DNA of 64,000 bases from assembly GCA_949152475.1 (NCBI GenBank), contig OX424556.1:57432451-57496450 (forward strand), read 5' to 3'. The stretch's first letter is position 1. Each line of letters opens with the position of its first letter. The notes beneath the pieces are model-generated. The model was not told where the DNA came from and did not search any database. It was given only the letters and a program-made list of their open reading frames with translations. Source of the DNA: Terebella lapidaria (taxonomy: Eukaryota; Annelida; Polychaeta; Terebellida; Terebellidae). The translations under genes and the position numbers were made by a program. Of this stretch, positions 37,001-51,300 are shown one piece after another.

Positions 37001-39286
37001 TATTACAGCTTGCTTTAAGGACGGTGAACTCCCCAAGGTCAGCCTATGCATGTTTTGTGTTCGCTCCGACATTCTTCCTCCACTACGATGATGGGTCAGC
37101 ACTTCACAAGGACGATAACTCTGACGAGAATACTGAAGCTGTCATCAAGTGCAAAATTAACATGAAGGTTCTTACTGTAAACATTTCTCTCAAATATCCT
37201 ACATATAAGGACATACAAAAATCCTACTGTAAACTTAACATTTGTCTCAATATCCTACATATCATGACATATGTAAATAACTCTACATTATTTTTTTTGT
37301 TGCTTGTAGTCATGTCTGACAATCTTCAAATCTTTAAGTGCCTTGGAAAAGACCGTTGAGAAATGTAAAATCCAGCTCAAGATGGCTGATGCACGACTCA
37401 TCTTCCAAATGCACTGCAAGCACGGTAATTCGTAGAAAACTTTCTGTCTTATGTTTCATTTCCAGTCAATCGAAAAGCGATATGATGGGTTGGGTTTGAT
37501 CTAAAGGAAGTCATTTATGTCTATCATATCATGATATCGTGACCTTAAGTTTTATTGGTTAATATCTCGCTCATCGACTTTCCAGCTTAAGAATCAATTG
37601 TGAACATATAGAAAACGATGTTCCCCTTGGGCACATTTGGAAAAATTACCATTTCAGACTTTAAGAGCTTAACAGTGTATATTTCTCCGGTAACCTTTCT
37701 CAGCCTTTGGGTTACTTTTAGGTTTAACCGGACCTATGGTCCGATAACCTATTGGCATGGCGTCTTCGTCCATCATCTGTCGTCGTCCACATTTCTAACT
37801 TTAAAATTTACGATCGGATTTTCCTGACATTTCGCACAAAAATTACTCAAAATATTTCAAGAGGGAGGGATTTTCAGGCTACCGGACCTTTGGTCCGATA
37901 ACCTATTGCCGAGGCATTTGTTTGTCATCCGTTTGTCAACATTTTTATCTTTAAAGTTTACAATCGAATCTTTCTGAAATTTTGCACAAAAATGTCTAAA
38001 AATATTTCAAGAAAGAGGTATTTAATTTTTTTAGTTATTTTATTTTCGCATTTATTCCAAAATGGCGGCCATTTTTGACAAAAAGTGGCCAATTTTGGAC
38101 TTTGACGGTCGTTTTCTCATAATGTGTTCAGTAACTTTTTTCTTTTTGATGCATAACAATCCTTGTATATGCCCCAGTGACGTGTATTAGTTTTTGTACC
38201 CTTGAATTGGCTCAAACTCGGCCCAAATGGGACTTTCCCATGTTAAATTCTCCTATGCTTTATAATGGGACACATTATTGTGGACATATAGGAAATGATA
38301 TATGCTGAATATTCTCGTGACCTTGAATTTGACCTCATTTTCAAGGTCACAGGACAAAATGGCTAATATCTCGCTTATTATCAACTTTACAGGTTAGGGA
38401 TCAATTATGAACATATAGGAAATTATACATACAGATTAATCATTCATGACCTTGAATTTGACCTTTGACCTAAATTTCAAGGTCACAGGACAAAATGACT
38501 AAAATCTCACCTATTATCGATTTTACAGCTTAGGAATCAATTGTGAACATTATGGAAAATGATATATGCTGAATATTGCCATGACCTTGAATTCGACCTT
38601 TGACCTCATTTTCATGGTCAAAGGACAAAATGACTAATATCTTGCTCCTCTATTGACTTTTTAACTTGGGAACCAACTGACCTATCCCAAATCCAGTTTG
38701 TCCGAGTCTTTTTACGTCATTTTCAACGTATTCTGCAAAACGTTACTATTGACCAAAGAGAAGTTTTCTGACGTAATTTGTGAAACTCGGGACAACTTTT
38801 GGGGGCATTTGGGATAGGTCAATTGTGGACATATAGAGAATGATACACTGAAATTTTTGATGACCTTAAATTTGACCTTTAACTTATTTTCAAGGTCATA
38901 GCACAAAATGGCAAATATCTCGCTTATTATCGACTATACAGGTTAGGAATCCATAGTGAACATATAGGAAATGATATATGCTGAATATTTTATAAGTGAA
39001 CGGGACGAGTGGCCACGCAAGCCAGCTGGAACTAGTTATGGTGAGGGTGCGACCGTGAACTGATTTTTAGCTTACCGGCCCTTTGGGCCGATAAGCTATT
39101 GTCATGGTATTTCGTCCGTCGTCCGTCCGTCCGTCGTCCGTCCGGGTCTGTAACTTTTTTTTGACATGATGAATTTCCCCATAAATTTGTCAGAACATAC
39201 CTATCTAAAAACGTTTTTAGGTTACCGGACCTATGGTCCGATAACCTATTGGCATGGCGTTGCGTCCGTCGTCCGTCGTCCGTCGT

Positions 39287-39321
<35 letters not shown>

Positions 39322-42300
39322 CACATTTTTATCTTTTTTGTTTACAGGCGAATTTTTCTGAAATTTTGCACAAAAATACTTAAAAATAATTCAAGAAGGG
39401 GGTATTTTTTAGTTTTTTTATTTTCGAATTTTTTTTCAAAATGGCGGCCGTTATCGACGAAAAATGCCTGATTTTGGACTTTGGCGGCCATTTTCTCAAA
39501 ATCTGTTCAGTAACTTTTTTTCTTTTTGATACATAAGACTCCTCGTATGTACTCCTATGATGTCTATTGCGTTGTGCTTGAATCGCTCGAAGTGGGCCAT
39601 TTTGGCCCAAACTCGGCCCAAATGGGACTTTCCCATGTTAAATTCTCCTATGCTTTATAATGGGACACATTATGCCTAATATCTCACTTGATATTGAGAT
39701 TAGAGACTAGGAATCAATTGTGGACATATAGGAAATGATATATGCTGAATATTCTCGTGACCTTGAATTTGACCCCTGACCTCAGTTTCAAGGTCAGAGC
39801 ACAAAATGGCTTATATCTCGCTTATTATCGACTCTACAGCTTAGGAATCAATTGTGGACATATAGGAAATAATATATGCTGAATATTCTCGTGACCTTGA
39901 ATTTGACCTTTGACCTCAGTTTCAAGGTCAGAGCACGAAATGGCTTATATCTCGCTTATTATCGACTCTACAGCTTAGGAATCAATTGTGGACATATAGG
40001 AAATGATATATGCTGAATATTCTGATGACCTTGAATTTGACCTTCGACCTCATTTTCAAGGTCACAGGACAAAATGGCTAATATCTCGCTTGTTATCGAC
40101 TTTACAGCTTAGGAATCAATTATGAACATATAGGAAATGATATATGCAGATTATTGTCATGACCTTGAATTTGACCTTTGACCTCATTTTCAAGGTCACA
40201 GGACAAAATGGCTAATATCTCACTTATTATCGATTTTACAGCTTAGGAATCAATTGTGGATATATATAGGAAATGATATATGCTGAATATTCTCGTGACA
40301 TTGAATTTGACCTCTGACCTCATTTTCAAGGTCACAGGAGAAAATGGCTCATATCTTGCTCCTCTATTGACTGTATGGCTTGGGAATCAATTGTGGACAC
40401 ATAAAATGATATGCACTGAATATTTTGATGACCTTGAGTTTGACCTTTGCTTTCATTTTCAAGGCCACAGCAAAAAATTGCTAATATCTCTCTGATTGTT
40501 GAATTTACAGCTTAGCAATCAACTGTGGACATGATATATGCTTAATATTATATATGCTGAATATTCTTTTGACCTTGAATTTAACCATTAACCTGGCTAA
40601 CATCTAAAATATTAAACATTGTCCGGTAACCTATCTTTGGCCCTCGGCCTAATTTTTTTATTTTTTTTATTGAATCGTTTTTGCCGATTTGGCGGCCATT
40701 TTTGACGAAAAATTGCCAATTTTGGACTTTGGTGGCCATTTTCTCAAAAACTGTCTGATCAGTTTTGAGTTTTTTGCTTCAAAACATTCCTCTCATGTAC
40801 CTCTATGACATGTATAAGTTTCGTTTGCCCTTGAATCGCCGGTCTGCATGTGGCGGCCATTTTGATATTTTGACGGGTCGGCGAAAAAAAATTGTTTGGT
40901 CTCAAATCAAGTCACTATTCGTTTTGAGCCATTTCCAGCAAATTTTTTGGACTTAGAAAATTTCACCCAATTTTTCCTTCATAATGGGAGCTACATGTAT
41001 GCAGAGTAATCTCATAGAACACTTCAAGATAGAGCCTAAGTATTGGCACATTCAAACGGGAAATCATATATTGCGGTTTGAGTGGTGACCTTGAATTTGA
41101 CCTTCAATGACCTTGAAAGGTCAAAACGACCTTTTTTGTCGAAAAAACGATGAATTTTGCCTTTGGTGGCCATTTTCTGGAAATCTATCCAGACAGTTTT
41201 TCTCAAAATCATGTATAAGATTCTCCTAATGAACCTTTGTGATGTGTATAAGTTTTGTTGCCTTTGAAATGACGGTCTGCATGGGGCGGCCATTTTGATT
41301 TTTTGACGGGTCGGCAAAAAAAAATTTTTTGTCCCAAATCAAGTCACTATTCGTTCTGGGCCATTTCCAGCAGAAAAAAAAAATTTTTTTTTTGGCCATT
41401 GAAAATTTTGAAAATTTTTGGCCAATTTTTCCTTCAGAATGGGAGCTATGCAGAGTAATCTCATAGAACACTTCAAGATAGAGCCTAAGTATTGGCACAT
41501 TCAAATGGGAAATCATATATTGCGGTTTGAGTGGTGACCTTGAATTTGACCTTCAATGACCTTGAAAGGTCAAAACGACCGTTTTTGTCGAAAAAACGAT
41601 GAATTTTGCCTTTGGTGGCCATTTTCTGGAAATCTATCCAGACAGTTTTTCTCAAAATCATGTATAAGATTCTCCTAATGAACCTTTGTGATGTGTATAA
41701 GTTTTGTTGCCTTTGAAATGACGGTCTGCATGGGGCGGCCATTTTGATTTTTTGACGGGTCGGCAAAAAAAAATTTTTTGTCCCAAATCAAGTCACTATT
41801 CGTTCTGGGCCATTTCCAGCAGAAAAAAAAAATTTTTTTTTTGGCCATTGAAAATTTTGAAAATTTTTGGCCAATTTTTCCTTCAGAATGGGAGCTATGC
41901 AGAGTAATCTCATAGAACACTTCAAGATAGAGCCTAAGTATTGGCACATTCAAATGGGAAATCATATATTGCGGTTTGAGTGGTGACCTTGAATTTGACC
42001 TTCAGTGACCTTGAAAGGTGAAAACGACCTTTTAGTCGAAAAAACGATGAATTTTGCCTTTGGTGGTCATTTTACCGAAATCTATTCAGTCAGTTTTCCT
42101 CAAAATCATGGGTAAGATTCTCCTTATGTACCTTTGTGATGTGTATAAATTTCGTTGTCTTTGAAATGATGGTCTGCGTGGGGCGGCCATTTTGATTTTT
42201 TTATGAGTCGACAAAAAAAATTTTTTTTGCCCCAAATCGAGTCACTATTCGTTTTGAGCTATTTCCAGCAAAAAAAAATAAAAATTTCTTTTGCCATTGA

Positions 42301-45300
42301 AAATTGTTTCGGACTTAGAAAATTTCACCCAAGCTTTCCTTCATAATGGGAGCTATGCAGAGTAATCTCATAGAACACTTCAAGATAGAGCCTAAGTATT
42401 GGCACATTCAAATGGGAAATCATATATTGCGGTTTGAGTGGTGACCTTGAATTTGACCTTCAATGACCTTGAAATGTCAAAACGACCTTTTTTGTCAAAA
42501 AAAACGGAGAATTTTGCCTTTGGTGGCCATTTTCTGGAAATCTATTCAGACAGTTTTCCTCAAAATTATGTATAAGATTCTCGTTATGTACCTTTGTGAT
42601 GTGTATAAGTTTTGTTGCCTTTGAATCGACTGTCTGTGAATATTTGTCATTAACGACAAATGACAAGATGTAACTTGATTTGGTATTATAGTCCATACAG
42701 AAAATGTGTTTCTATCAACATTTACGAACATGTTTTAACATATAGATTTTAACATCGGTGTAACAATTTATATGTATTCAGTATTCTACGCAACTCACAT
42801 GATTGCCGGTAAGCTACAGCACCCTTGGTGCTATGTTTTGAGTTCATTGTTGTTGTTGATCCAGTTGAGCATAATAATTGTTTTGTTGTCAAATAAAATT
42901 AGGGATCGATTGTTCCTAAAAGGAAACAAAGAAAAAATTTTCTTGTGATTGGGCAAACTCTAATGAGGCATTGATTACGTCATTAGATTCATGCGCTCAT
43001 TAACATGATTAAGCGGTGTCGTTTGTGGTGTCAGGAAAGAAAGTGATTTCAGCGGTCCCCGGGAGAACCTGTGGGTTTTCCCAGTTGAATCCACGGTTTC
43101 GTCATTTTGAGACCCATCAGGCACAATTGGATAAAAGGAGAAACCCATTCAGTACTAAATGGGTGACTATAATAGCTGTAGAAGAGACTCATTGATCTAG
43201 ACAAAGATGCCTAAGTGGTATGTCAGTTAAACTTTGAACTGGGGTGTTTTCAGAGTCCTCATGGTTCTAGACGTAACTCATAGGGATATGCTGAGTAGGA
43301 ATACCGGTAGAGCTTTTGATATGCCCTTTGGAAACCTGTCTTTTCCAGGTATTTTGAAGACGTACAATCTGGGAATCATTGAGTGTGAAACTCTACAAGC
43401 TGTCTTCTCTAAGGACCTGACTCCCAATGTTCTCACAGCACACACCAGGTAATCATTGAGTGTCAGACTACAGACTGTGTGAGATTTTACGTGCTGCCTT
43501 CTCTCGGAGACACATATAGCGAGATCGGCTACTGACTTGTACAAACAATATTCAATCAAGGTTAATGTTTTGTCTTGCAAACCTTTTACTACTCCGAAAA
43601 ATGTTCCATGTTCCATCTTTCAGCATTTACTGGTGAGTTGCTGGGGAGTGATTTATATGATGAATTAGACAACAGTGTTTTATGGGGTTGCAGATTGCTA
43701 ACTGAGGCTGTAATGAACTTTCAAAACAACCAAGAAGAAATCAGTCTCATCATGTCTCCAGAGAAAGTCTGCTTGAAGAATTATGTGGAGGATGAATCAG
43801 GTAATTAGAGGCTACAGAATGATGGCACTTGTCTGTTGTAGCAGTCACCTTCTTCATCCAGGTACTTACAACTCAGTGTGTAAAGACAAGGGAACCACTG
43901 GTGGGGTGGCACTGTCTAAAACTTGACTTGTACCTTTTCTTTCAGATGTGATGAAGGTGGTTCACACACAGATGCAGCTTGTGCCAGAGGAGTTTGACAA
44001 GTTCCAGGCAGGAGTCGATTCCGAGGTCACTTTCTGTCTAAAAGAGCTCAGGGTAAGCTAAAGACAGAGTGGACGCCAAGGTCACTTTCTGTCTGAAGGA
44101 GCTCAGGGTAAGCTAAGGTCAGAGTGGGTGCCAAGGTCACTTTCTGTCTGAAGGAGCTCAGGGTAAGCTAAAGACAGAGTGGACGCCAAGGTCACTTTAT
44201 GTCTGAAGGAGCTCAGGGTAAGCTAAGGTCAGAGTGGGCGCCAAGGTCACTTTCTGTCTGAAGGAGCTCAGGCTAAGCTAAGGCCAGAGTGGGTGCCAAG
44301 GTCACTTTCTGTCCGAAGGAGCTCAGGGTAAGCTAAGGCCAGAGTGCGTGCCAAGGTCACTTTCTGTCTGAAGGAGCTCAGGGTAAGCTAAGGTCAAAGT
44401 GGATGCCAAGGTCACTTTGTGTCTAAAGGAGCTCAGGGTAAGCTAAGGCCAGAGTGAGTGCCAAGGTCACTTCCTGTCTGAAGGAGCTCAGGGTAAGCTA
44501 AGGCCAGAGTGGGTGCCAAGGTCACTTTCTGTCTGAAGGAGCTCAGGGTAAGCTAAGGCCAGAGTGGGTGCCAAGGTCACTTTCTACCAAGGTGCAGGTG
44601 AAGTAGATTTGAGTTATGATGTATTGAGGTATACGTGGCCATCTTCCTCAGTTTTAAAGATTGATACATTCATGGAAATATGGAAGCATAATTTTTATCA
44701 GATGATCTGAGACAAATTTATTGGCAAAGTGTGTTTGGAGTTGACATTGAGTGAATCTGTGGGATTTCTCCACCATATTTCACAGAACAGTGATCAAGGG
44801 TATAGCAGCATCCCTAATAACCCGGTGCGTTTGTCTACTTGCAGGCAATATTGGGTTTTTCGGAAGCAGCGGCTGTGCCAGTCTCAATACATTTTGAGAG
44901 TCCTGGAAAGTAAGCAATATTAGTAATGGATAAACATAGATTACACACCTTCTCCTTATCAATAGGGGAAGTCAATCATCAGTGAAGTAAAATAAATACT
45001 AAACTTGTTTCATATTTCAGACCTATCATCTTCTCCCTTGAATCGGGCACAAGTTTTGAAGCAAACTTTGTTTTGGCAACTCTTGCTGATGATAATTCTC
45101 AGCCGAGCAGCAGCCATCGAAGTACTCAGCATCCTCGCGCAGTGCAGAAAAATGGCTCAGACACCAGCAAGAGATCGCAGTCTTTTGTGAATAGAACTAA
45201 CAGTAATCCCAGCACAAGTGTGGGACAATCCAGACTCGCAGGAAATAGAACAACTTGTCAGCCAAGTGGAATCCACCCCAGGCAGGGATCCAGTACAGCT

Positions 45301-48300
45301 GATACAGACACTACAGCTCGGTGAGTGTCATCTTGAAAGATAATGCTGAAATCAAGTCTGATTGTATACTACACTCTTGAGTCCCTGTTCATAAAGACTG
45401 TTTTGTTTTGCCCAAAGATCAATTTAACTTGTAAACCAACCTGTGAAATAAGACTTTCTGTCAGATAAGACCTCATCTCCTATGCAAGAAAGTCTTATCC
45501 TACAGGGCCCACTGTATAGTATTTCAGGTTTTCATCATAAATCATACATCATACATATTGCTTGGCAGATGATTTGCTGGCTTTGAGATAGTATATTAGG
45601 TGATAGTCTAAGATTGTGATCTTGATCTTGACACAAATCTTGACACATTGATTGAAGATGCTTCAGGATTAACCACGAGTGTCTGTGTTATGTACATGAT
45701 GTACATTGTATGTTGAATTCAGGCAAACGTCTGCGAAACGAAGATTGAGTTCAGAGGATGAACCTTCGACAAAGAGACCTGATGTGAGAGGAAATGATGC
45801 CAATAGAGCCGAGCCCGTGTCTAGGTGTGTGACGAGTAGCTCTAGGTATAGCTGATGAGTTCTCAACCAGTCTTTGTACAACAAATGGTAGTAAATTTGC
45901 GATGAACTGTGGTGAACAAAGCTGAAATGAAAAGAAAATGTTTATATATCGAGACAGGATGTTGTTTTTGGCAGATCTCGGGTGTTGAAGAAAGCCCAAC
46001 TGCAGTCTGCGCTCCAAGATTTGATGAACGACTCGGACGATTACTTTCCAGCTGCTCCCAGTGCTGGTCTGGACATGGCTCACAGGGACAGCAAGGACCC
46101 GCCGAGCTCAGAGACCAGCTCCAAGCAGATCAGTCCTCTCATCCCTGTACACGGTCTACAGGTATCTATAGTTCTCTTGTGATGGTAATGTCATATATTG
46201 GGGATCGAGGGTGAGGCTCACCCAACACATCCCTGAGACAGATTTGTCAAGGGTTACGGTTCCGAAAATACTAGTTTGGTACCGGGTATGCTAAGCCATA
46301 CTTACCTCTGATTCTAGGGTGTGGTAGTTAGCGAGCACGCATATACTGTAGCAACCACACATGAAATACGGGTGAACTAAATTAAAACGAAGTTAGCTGG
46401 TCCGTCAGGGCCCAGTGCTGGTAATGACTGTTTCCTGAGCAGTTCACCCTCTGTGTGGTTATGTCATCATGATGGTCCACTGCCTTTTAGATTACTTTTG
46501 CAAGCACTTGTCGACACATCCTTTGACTTTGCGCTCGCGGGCTTCCTATATGGATTGGAGTTTGAAACTTATACAAGTTTCCTGCCATGTTCAACCATCA
46601 TGTTCGTGGTTCTGGCGGATTCCTGCTCCCACACTGCCGGGTCTGTCATATCGGGGCTGGATGCACAGTTTCTGGAGGACATGGGCCCACAGTTTGATCT
46701 ATGACTGGCCCGCCTGACTTCACCATGGTGCAGCTACCAGAGAGACCAGTTGATGTGATGGTGGTCAACGAGCCGGAACGTTCTAGCCAAGTGCTTGATA
46801 ACTGTCATCATCGCAACCGCTATCATGTCTGCTCACTGGGTGAGCTACCCCTCACCCAGTGGACCACGCTATGTGTTTAACAGCTTGTGGTCAGTCTAGA
46901 AGCGAGAGTGATTCCGTCTGTTTGTCTGCTGATTGTCCGTTGTAGGCTACCAGATCACCTCTCTCTGCCAGGCCTGTGGAGTCGCCTCACGCCGTGTGTT
47001 TGACTGCATGTCAGAGGCCACTCGCTCTTGTGGAGGTCCAGCCTGCTGTTTCTTCACAACCTTCTCTCTTCAGTCTGTCCGCCCATTGAAGCCTGACCTA
47101 TCCAGCCATCCCTCTCATCATCCTAGGGACTGTCGTGCTGCTCACACCGACCATCCTGTGGAGCCATCCGGTCCTGGGGCACACGACATCCATCTACCTT
47201 CATTTCGTGGGCTCCTTCTGGGACTGGGTGTGCGACCAAAGTGGCTGTAATGGCAGGAGCTTCATAGGTACTACTGCTCCACCCGCTGTGGTCATGACGA
47301 CTGTGATGACTGGTGCCACAGTAGCAACAGTACAGACCGTGGGGACCGCTACGCCAGCGATTGTCACTCCAGCCGCAGTGCCACAGTGGCCACCGTACCG
47401 ACCGCGGGGACCGCTACGCTAGCGATTATCATGAGCACGACTCCAGCCACTGTGGTCATGACGACTGTGATGACCGGTACCACAGTGGTGACCGTACCGG
47501 CCGTGGGACCGCTACGCCAGCGATTATCATGAGCACCGCTCCATCCGCTGTGGTCGTGACGACTGTGACAACTGGTGCCACAGTGGCGACTGTACCGACC
47601 GTGGGGACCGCTACCCTAGCGATTATCATGAGCACTGCTCCATCCGCTGTGGTCGTGACGACTGTGACAACTGGTGCCACAGTGTCGACTGTACCGACCG
47701 TGGGGACCGCCACCCTAGCGATTATCATGAGCACCGCTCCAGCCGCTGTGGTTGTGACGACTGTGATGACCGATACCACAGTGGCGACTGTACCGACCGT
47801 GGGGACCGCTACGCCAGCGATTATCATGAGCACTGCTCCAGCTGCTGTGGTTTTGACTACTGCGATGACTGGTACCACAGTGGCGACTGTACCGACCGTG
47901 GGGACCGCTACGCCAGCGATTATCATGAGCACTGCTCCAGCTGCTGTGGTTTTGACTACTGCGATGACTGGTACCACAGTGGCGACTGTACCGACCGTGG
48001 GGACCGCTACGCCAGCGATTATCATGAGCACTGCTCCAGCTGCTGTGGTTTTGACTACTGCGATGACTGGTACCACAGTGGCGACCGTACCGACCGTGGG
48101 GACCGCTACACCAGCGATTATCATGAGCACTGCTCCAGCTGCTGTGGTTTTGACTACTGCGATGACTGGTACCACAGTGGCGACTGTACCGACCGTGGGG
48201 ACCGCTACGCCAGCGATTATCATGAGCACTGCTCCAGCTGCTGTGGTTTTGACTACTGCGATGACTGGTACCACAGTGGCGACTGTACCGACCGTGGGGA

Positions 48301-51300
48301 CCGCTACGCTAGCGATTATCATGAGCACCACTCCAGCCGCTGTGGTTGTGACGACTGCGATGACTGGTACCACAGTGGCGACCGTACCGACCGTGGGGAC
48401 CGCTACGCTAGCAATTATCATGAGCACTGCTCCAGCTGCTGTGGTTTTGACTACTGGGATGACTGGTACCACAGTGGCGACCGTACCGACCGTGGGGACC
48501 GCTACACTAGCGTTTGTCACTCCATCCGCTGTGGTCGTGACGACTGTGACAACTGGTGCCACAGTGTCGACTGTACCGACCGTGGGGACCGCTACCCTAG
48601 CGATTATCATGAGCACTGCTCCAGCTGCTGTGGTTTTGACTACTGGGATGACTGGTACCACAGTGGCGACCGTACCGACCGTGGGGACTGCTACACTAGC
48701 GTTTGTCACTCCATCCGCTGTGGTCGTGACGACTGTGATGACTGGTATCACAGTGGCGACCGTACCGACCGTGGGGACCGCTACGCTAACGATTATCACT
48801 CCAGCCGCAGTGCCACAGTGGCGACCGTACCGACCGTGGGGACCGCTACGCCAGCGATTATCATGAGCACTGCTCCAGCTGCTGTGGTTTTGACTACTGC
48901 GATGACTGGTACCACAGTGGCGACTGTACCGACCGTGGGGACCGCTACGCCAGCGATTATCATGAGCACTGCTCCAGCTGCTGTGGTTTTGACTACTGCG
49001 ATGACTGGTACCACAGTGGCGACTGTACCGACCGTGGGGACCGCTACGCTAGCGATTATCATGAGCACCACTCCAGCCGCTGTGGTTGTGACGACTGCGA
49101 TGACTGGTACCACAGTGGCGACCGTACCGACCGTGGGGATCGCTACGCTAGCGATTATCATGAGCACTGCTCCAGCTGCTGTGGTTTTGACTACTGGGAT
49201 GACTGGTACCACAGTGGCGACCGTACCGACCGTGGGGACCGCTACACTAGCGTTTGTCACTCCATCCGCTGTGGTCGTGACAACTGGTGCCACAGTGTCG
49301 ACTGTACCGACCGTGGGGACCGCTACCCTAGCGATTATCATGAGCACTGCTCCAGCTGCTGTGGTTTTGACTACTGGGATGACTGGTGCCACAGTGGCGA
49401 CCGTACCGACCGTGGGGACCGCTACGCTAACGATTATCACTCCAGCCGCTGTGGTGGTGACAACTGGTGCCACAGTGGCGACTGTACCGACCGTGGGGAC
49501 CGCTACACTATAGCAATTATCATGAGCACCACTCCAGCCGCTGTGGTCGTGACGACTGTGATGACCGGTACCACAGTGCCGCTACGCTTATAGTGATTGT
49601 CATGAGGGCCACTTTAGCCGCTGTGGTTGTGATGACTGTGACGATTGGTGCCACAGTGGCGACTGTACCGACCGTGGGGACCACTACGCCAGCGATTATC
49701 CTCCAGCCGCTGTGGTCGAGACGACTGTGATGACTGGTAACACAGTGGCGACCGTACCAACCTTGGGGACTGCTGCGCCAGCGGTTATCATGAGCACTGC
49801 TCCAGCCGCTGTGGACGAGACGACTGTGATGACTGGTAACACAGTGGCGACCGTACCAACCTTGGGGACTGCTGCGCCAGCGGTTATCATGAGCACTGCT
49901 CCAGCCGCTGTGGTCGTGACGACTGTGATGACTGGTGCCACAGTGGCGACCGTACCGACCGTGGGGACCGCTATGCCAGCGATTATCATCAGCACCACTC
50001 CAGCCGCGATTCCAGGGGCTGTCGTCAGGACTTCCATGACTATGATTCCTCTAGAGAGGATTCCTCAGACCGTTCAGACCACTCTAATGGTTTGGACCGT
50101 GACCGATCAATGGAGGACCAGTTTGTGTCAGAGCCCGCCTCCCAGGAGTCCCCTGTAAGAATCCTCAGTTAGTCAGCCCTGCTAGATCCTTCAACACTTA
50201 GGCTTCCAAAACTTTCGGACAGGTCCACCTCTAGGGTCAGGAGGCCTTTCCAGACTTCATTGACAAGCCGAAGGTCAAGGAGCCTGGCTACACATCGATT
50301 AGGTTGCGTGTTCTTGTGTCTGCTCAGCCTGCAGAGCCTCAAGCCCGAAAAAAAAACCACCGGCTCTTCCAGTGGCGAACATCGCAGTGGCTTGAATAGC
50401 AGTAAATAGCAGTGAATGGCAGTGGCAGTGTTCCTCATTACGATCCAAGGTCCCAGCTTGCTCCTGATGTGCCACATACGCTCCCTTAGATCTAATCTTC
50501 AGATGTATCCCCCGTGGGAGCTTGTCTTCAGCCGTTCTGGCAAGCCAGAGACAATCTCGTAACTGTGGTTCTGTGAGGGATACTGAATCCCTTTCAGTCA
50601 AGGGCCTGCCCTCTCCTCATTCCCTATAGCGTTTGCGTCCTACCTCTGGGATCAGAGAAATTCCAAGTCCTGGACAGTTTCAATTTTGAGATATTTCAGA
50701 AATAGGTTTTTCCTGGCGTTTACAGCTGACTGATTGTTGTCTCCAAGTTGACCGTCAGGCTGGCGTCCCGTCATTGACCGGAGCCCCCTCAACAACTTCA
50801 TTACCATAAAATGGTTCTTCATAGATTGTTCCCACACCATCCTTGTGGGGGATGCCTCAAGGATGCCTATTCCACCAGTTATTTGGACAATTGACTGATC
50901 TTGGTTTTGGATCAGGAGGTCACGGCCCACATGGACCTAATAGTCCAGCTTTGTCCACAACTGGACAGGGTCACCTTTTTAGGTCATAGAGGGTCACCTG
51001 TCTAGATATGGACATAAACATGATGTCATTTCTCAATCAGGAGGTGCACTTGCAACTTACATGCTGTTCTGCAATCTTTATCATTCACGTGTTCTGGTGG
51101 TTGCGTTGGTCTTCCTGCGGCTCCCAGATCACATGGTTTCGCTGGAGAAGATTGTTCCGGGTGCTCGCCTGCACATGAGGATCCTCCAGTTTGTTCTCCA
51201 CGATCACTGGGATGCTTCCCAGGATCTGGAAACTGGTTCCTTTGGATCTTTCGCTTTAGTCCGACCTCCAGTGGTAAAGCAATGATCTCAATCTGTTCTG

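Larger units (their letters stand above)
39065..42835 (-). mobile_element. H2 element, complete, reverse, with nested H1
   Basis: The 3' end agcttaccggccctttgggc with its hairpin lies at 39069 and the 5' end hairpin AGCACCCTTGGTGCT at 42818-42832. An H1 element interrupts it at 39219-40652. Three tandem monomers of about 450 bp lie at 41028-42382, the first two nearly identical. A (TCG)n run lies at about 39283-39320. The whole sits in the RAD9 intron before exon 6. Confidence 0.75.

Noticed and set aside
41036..41965. Duplicate 93- and 96-residue ORFs
   Set aside because: They are identical ORFs in tandem H2 monomers, without start context or homology beyond the repeat.
43622..43693. Upstream acceptor for RAD9 exon 7 at tttcag (43631)
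   Set aside because: In the phase required by exon 6 it reaches a stop (TGG TGA) within four codons; the acceptor at 43694 keeps phase and family match.
47361..48866. 501-residue ORF on the plus strand and 447-residue ORF on the minus strand
   Set aside because: Both follow from a 99-bp tandem repeat whose length is a multiple of three; composition is repetitive and there is no start context or domain.
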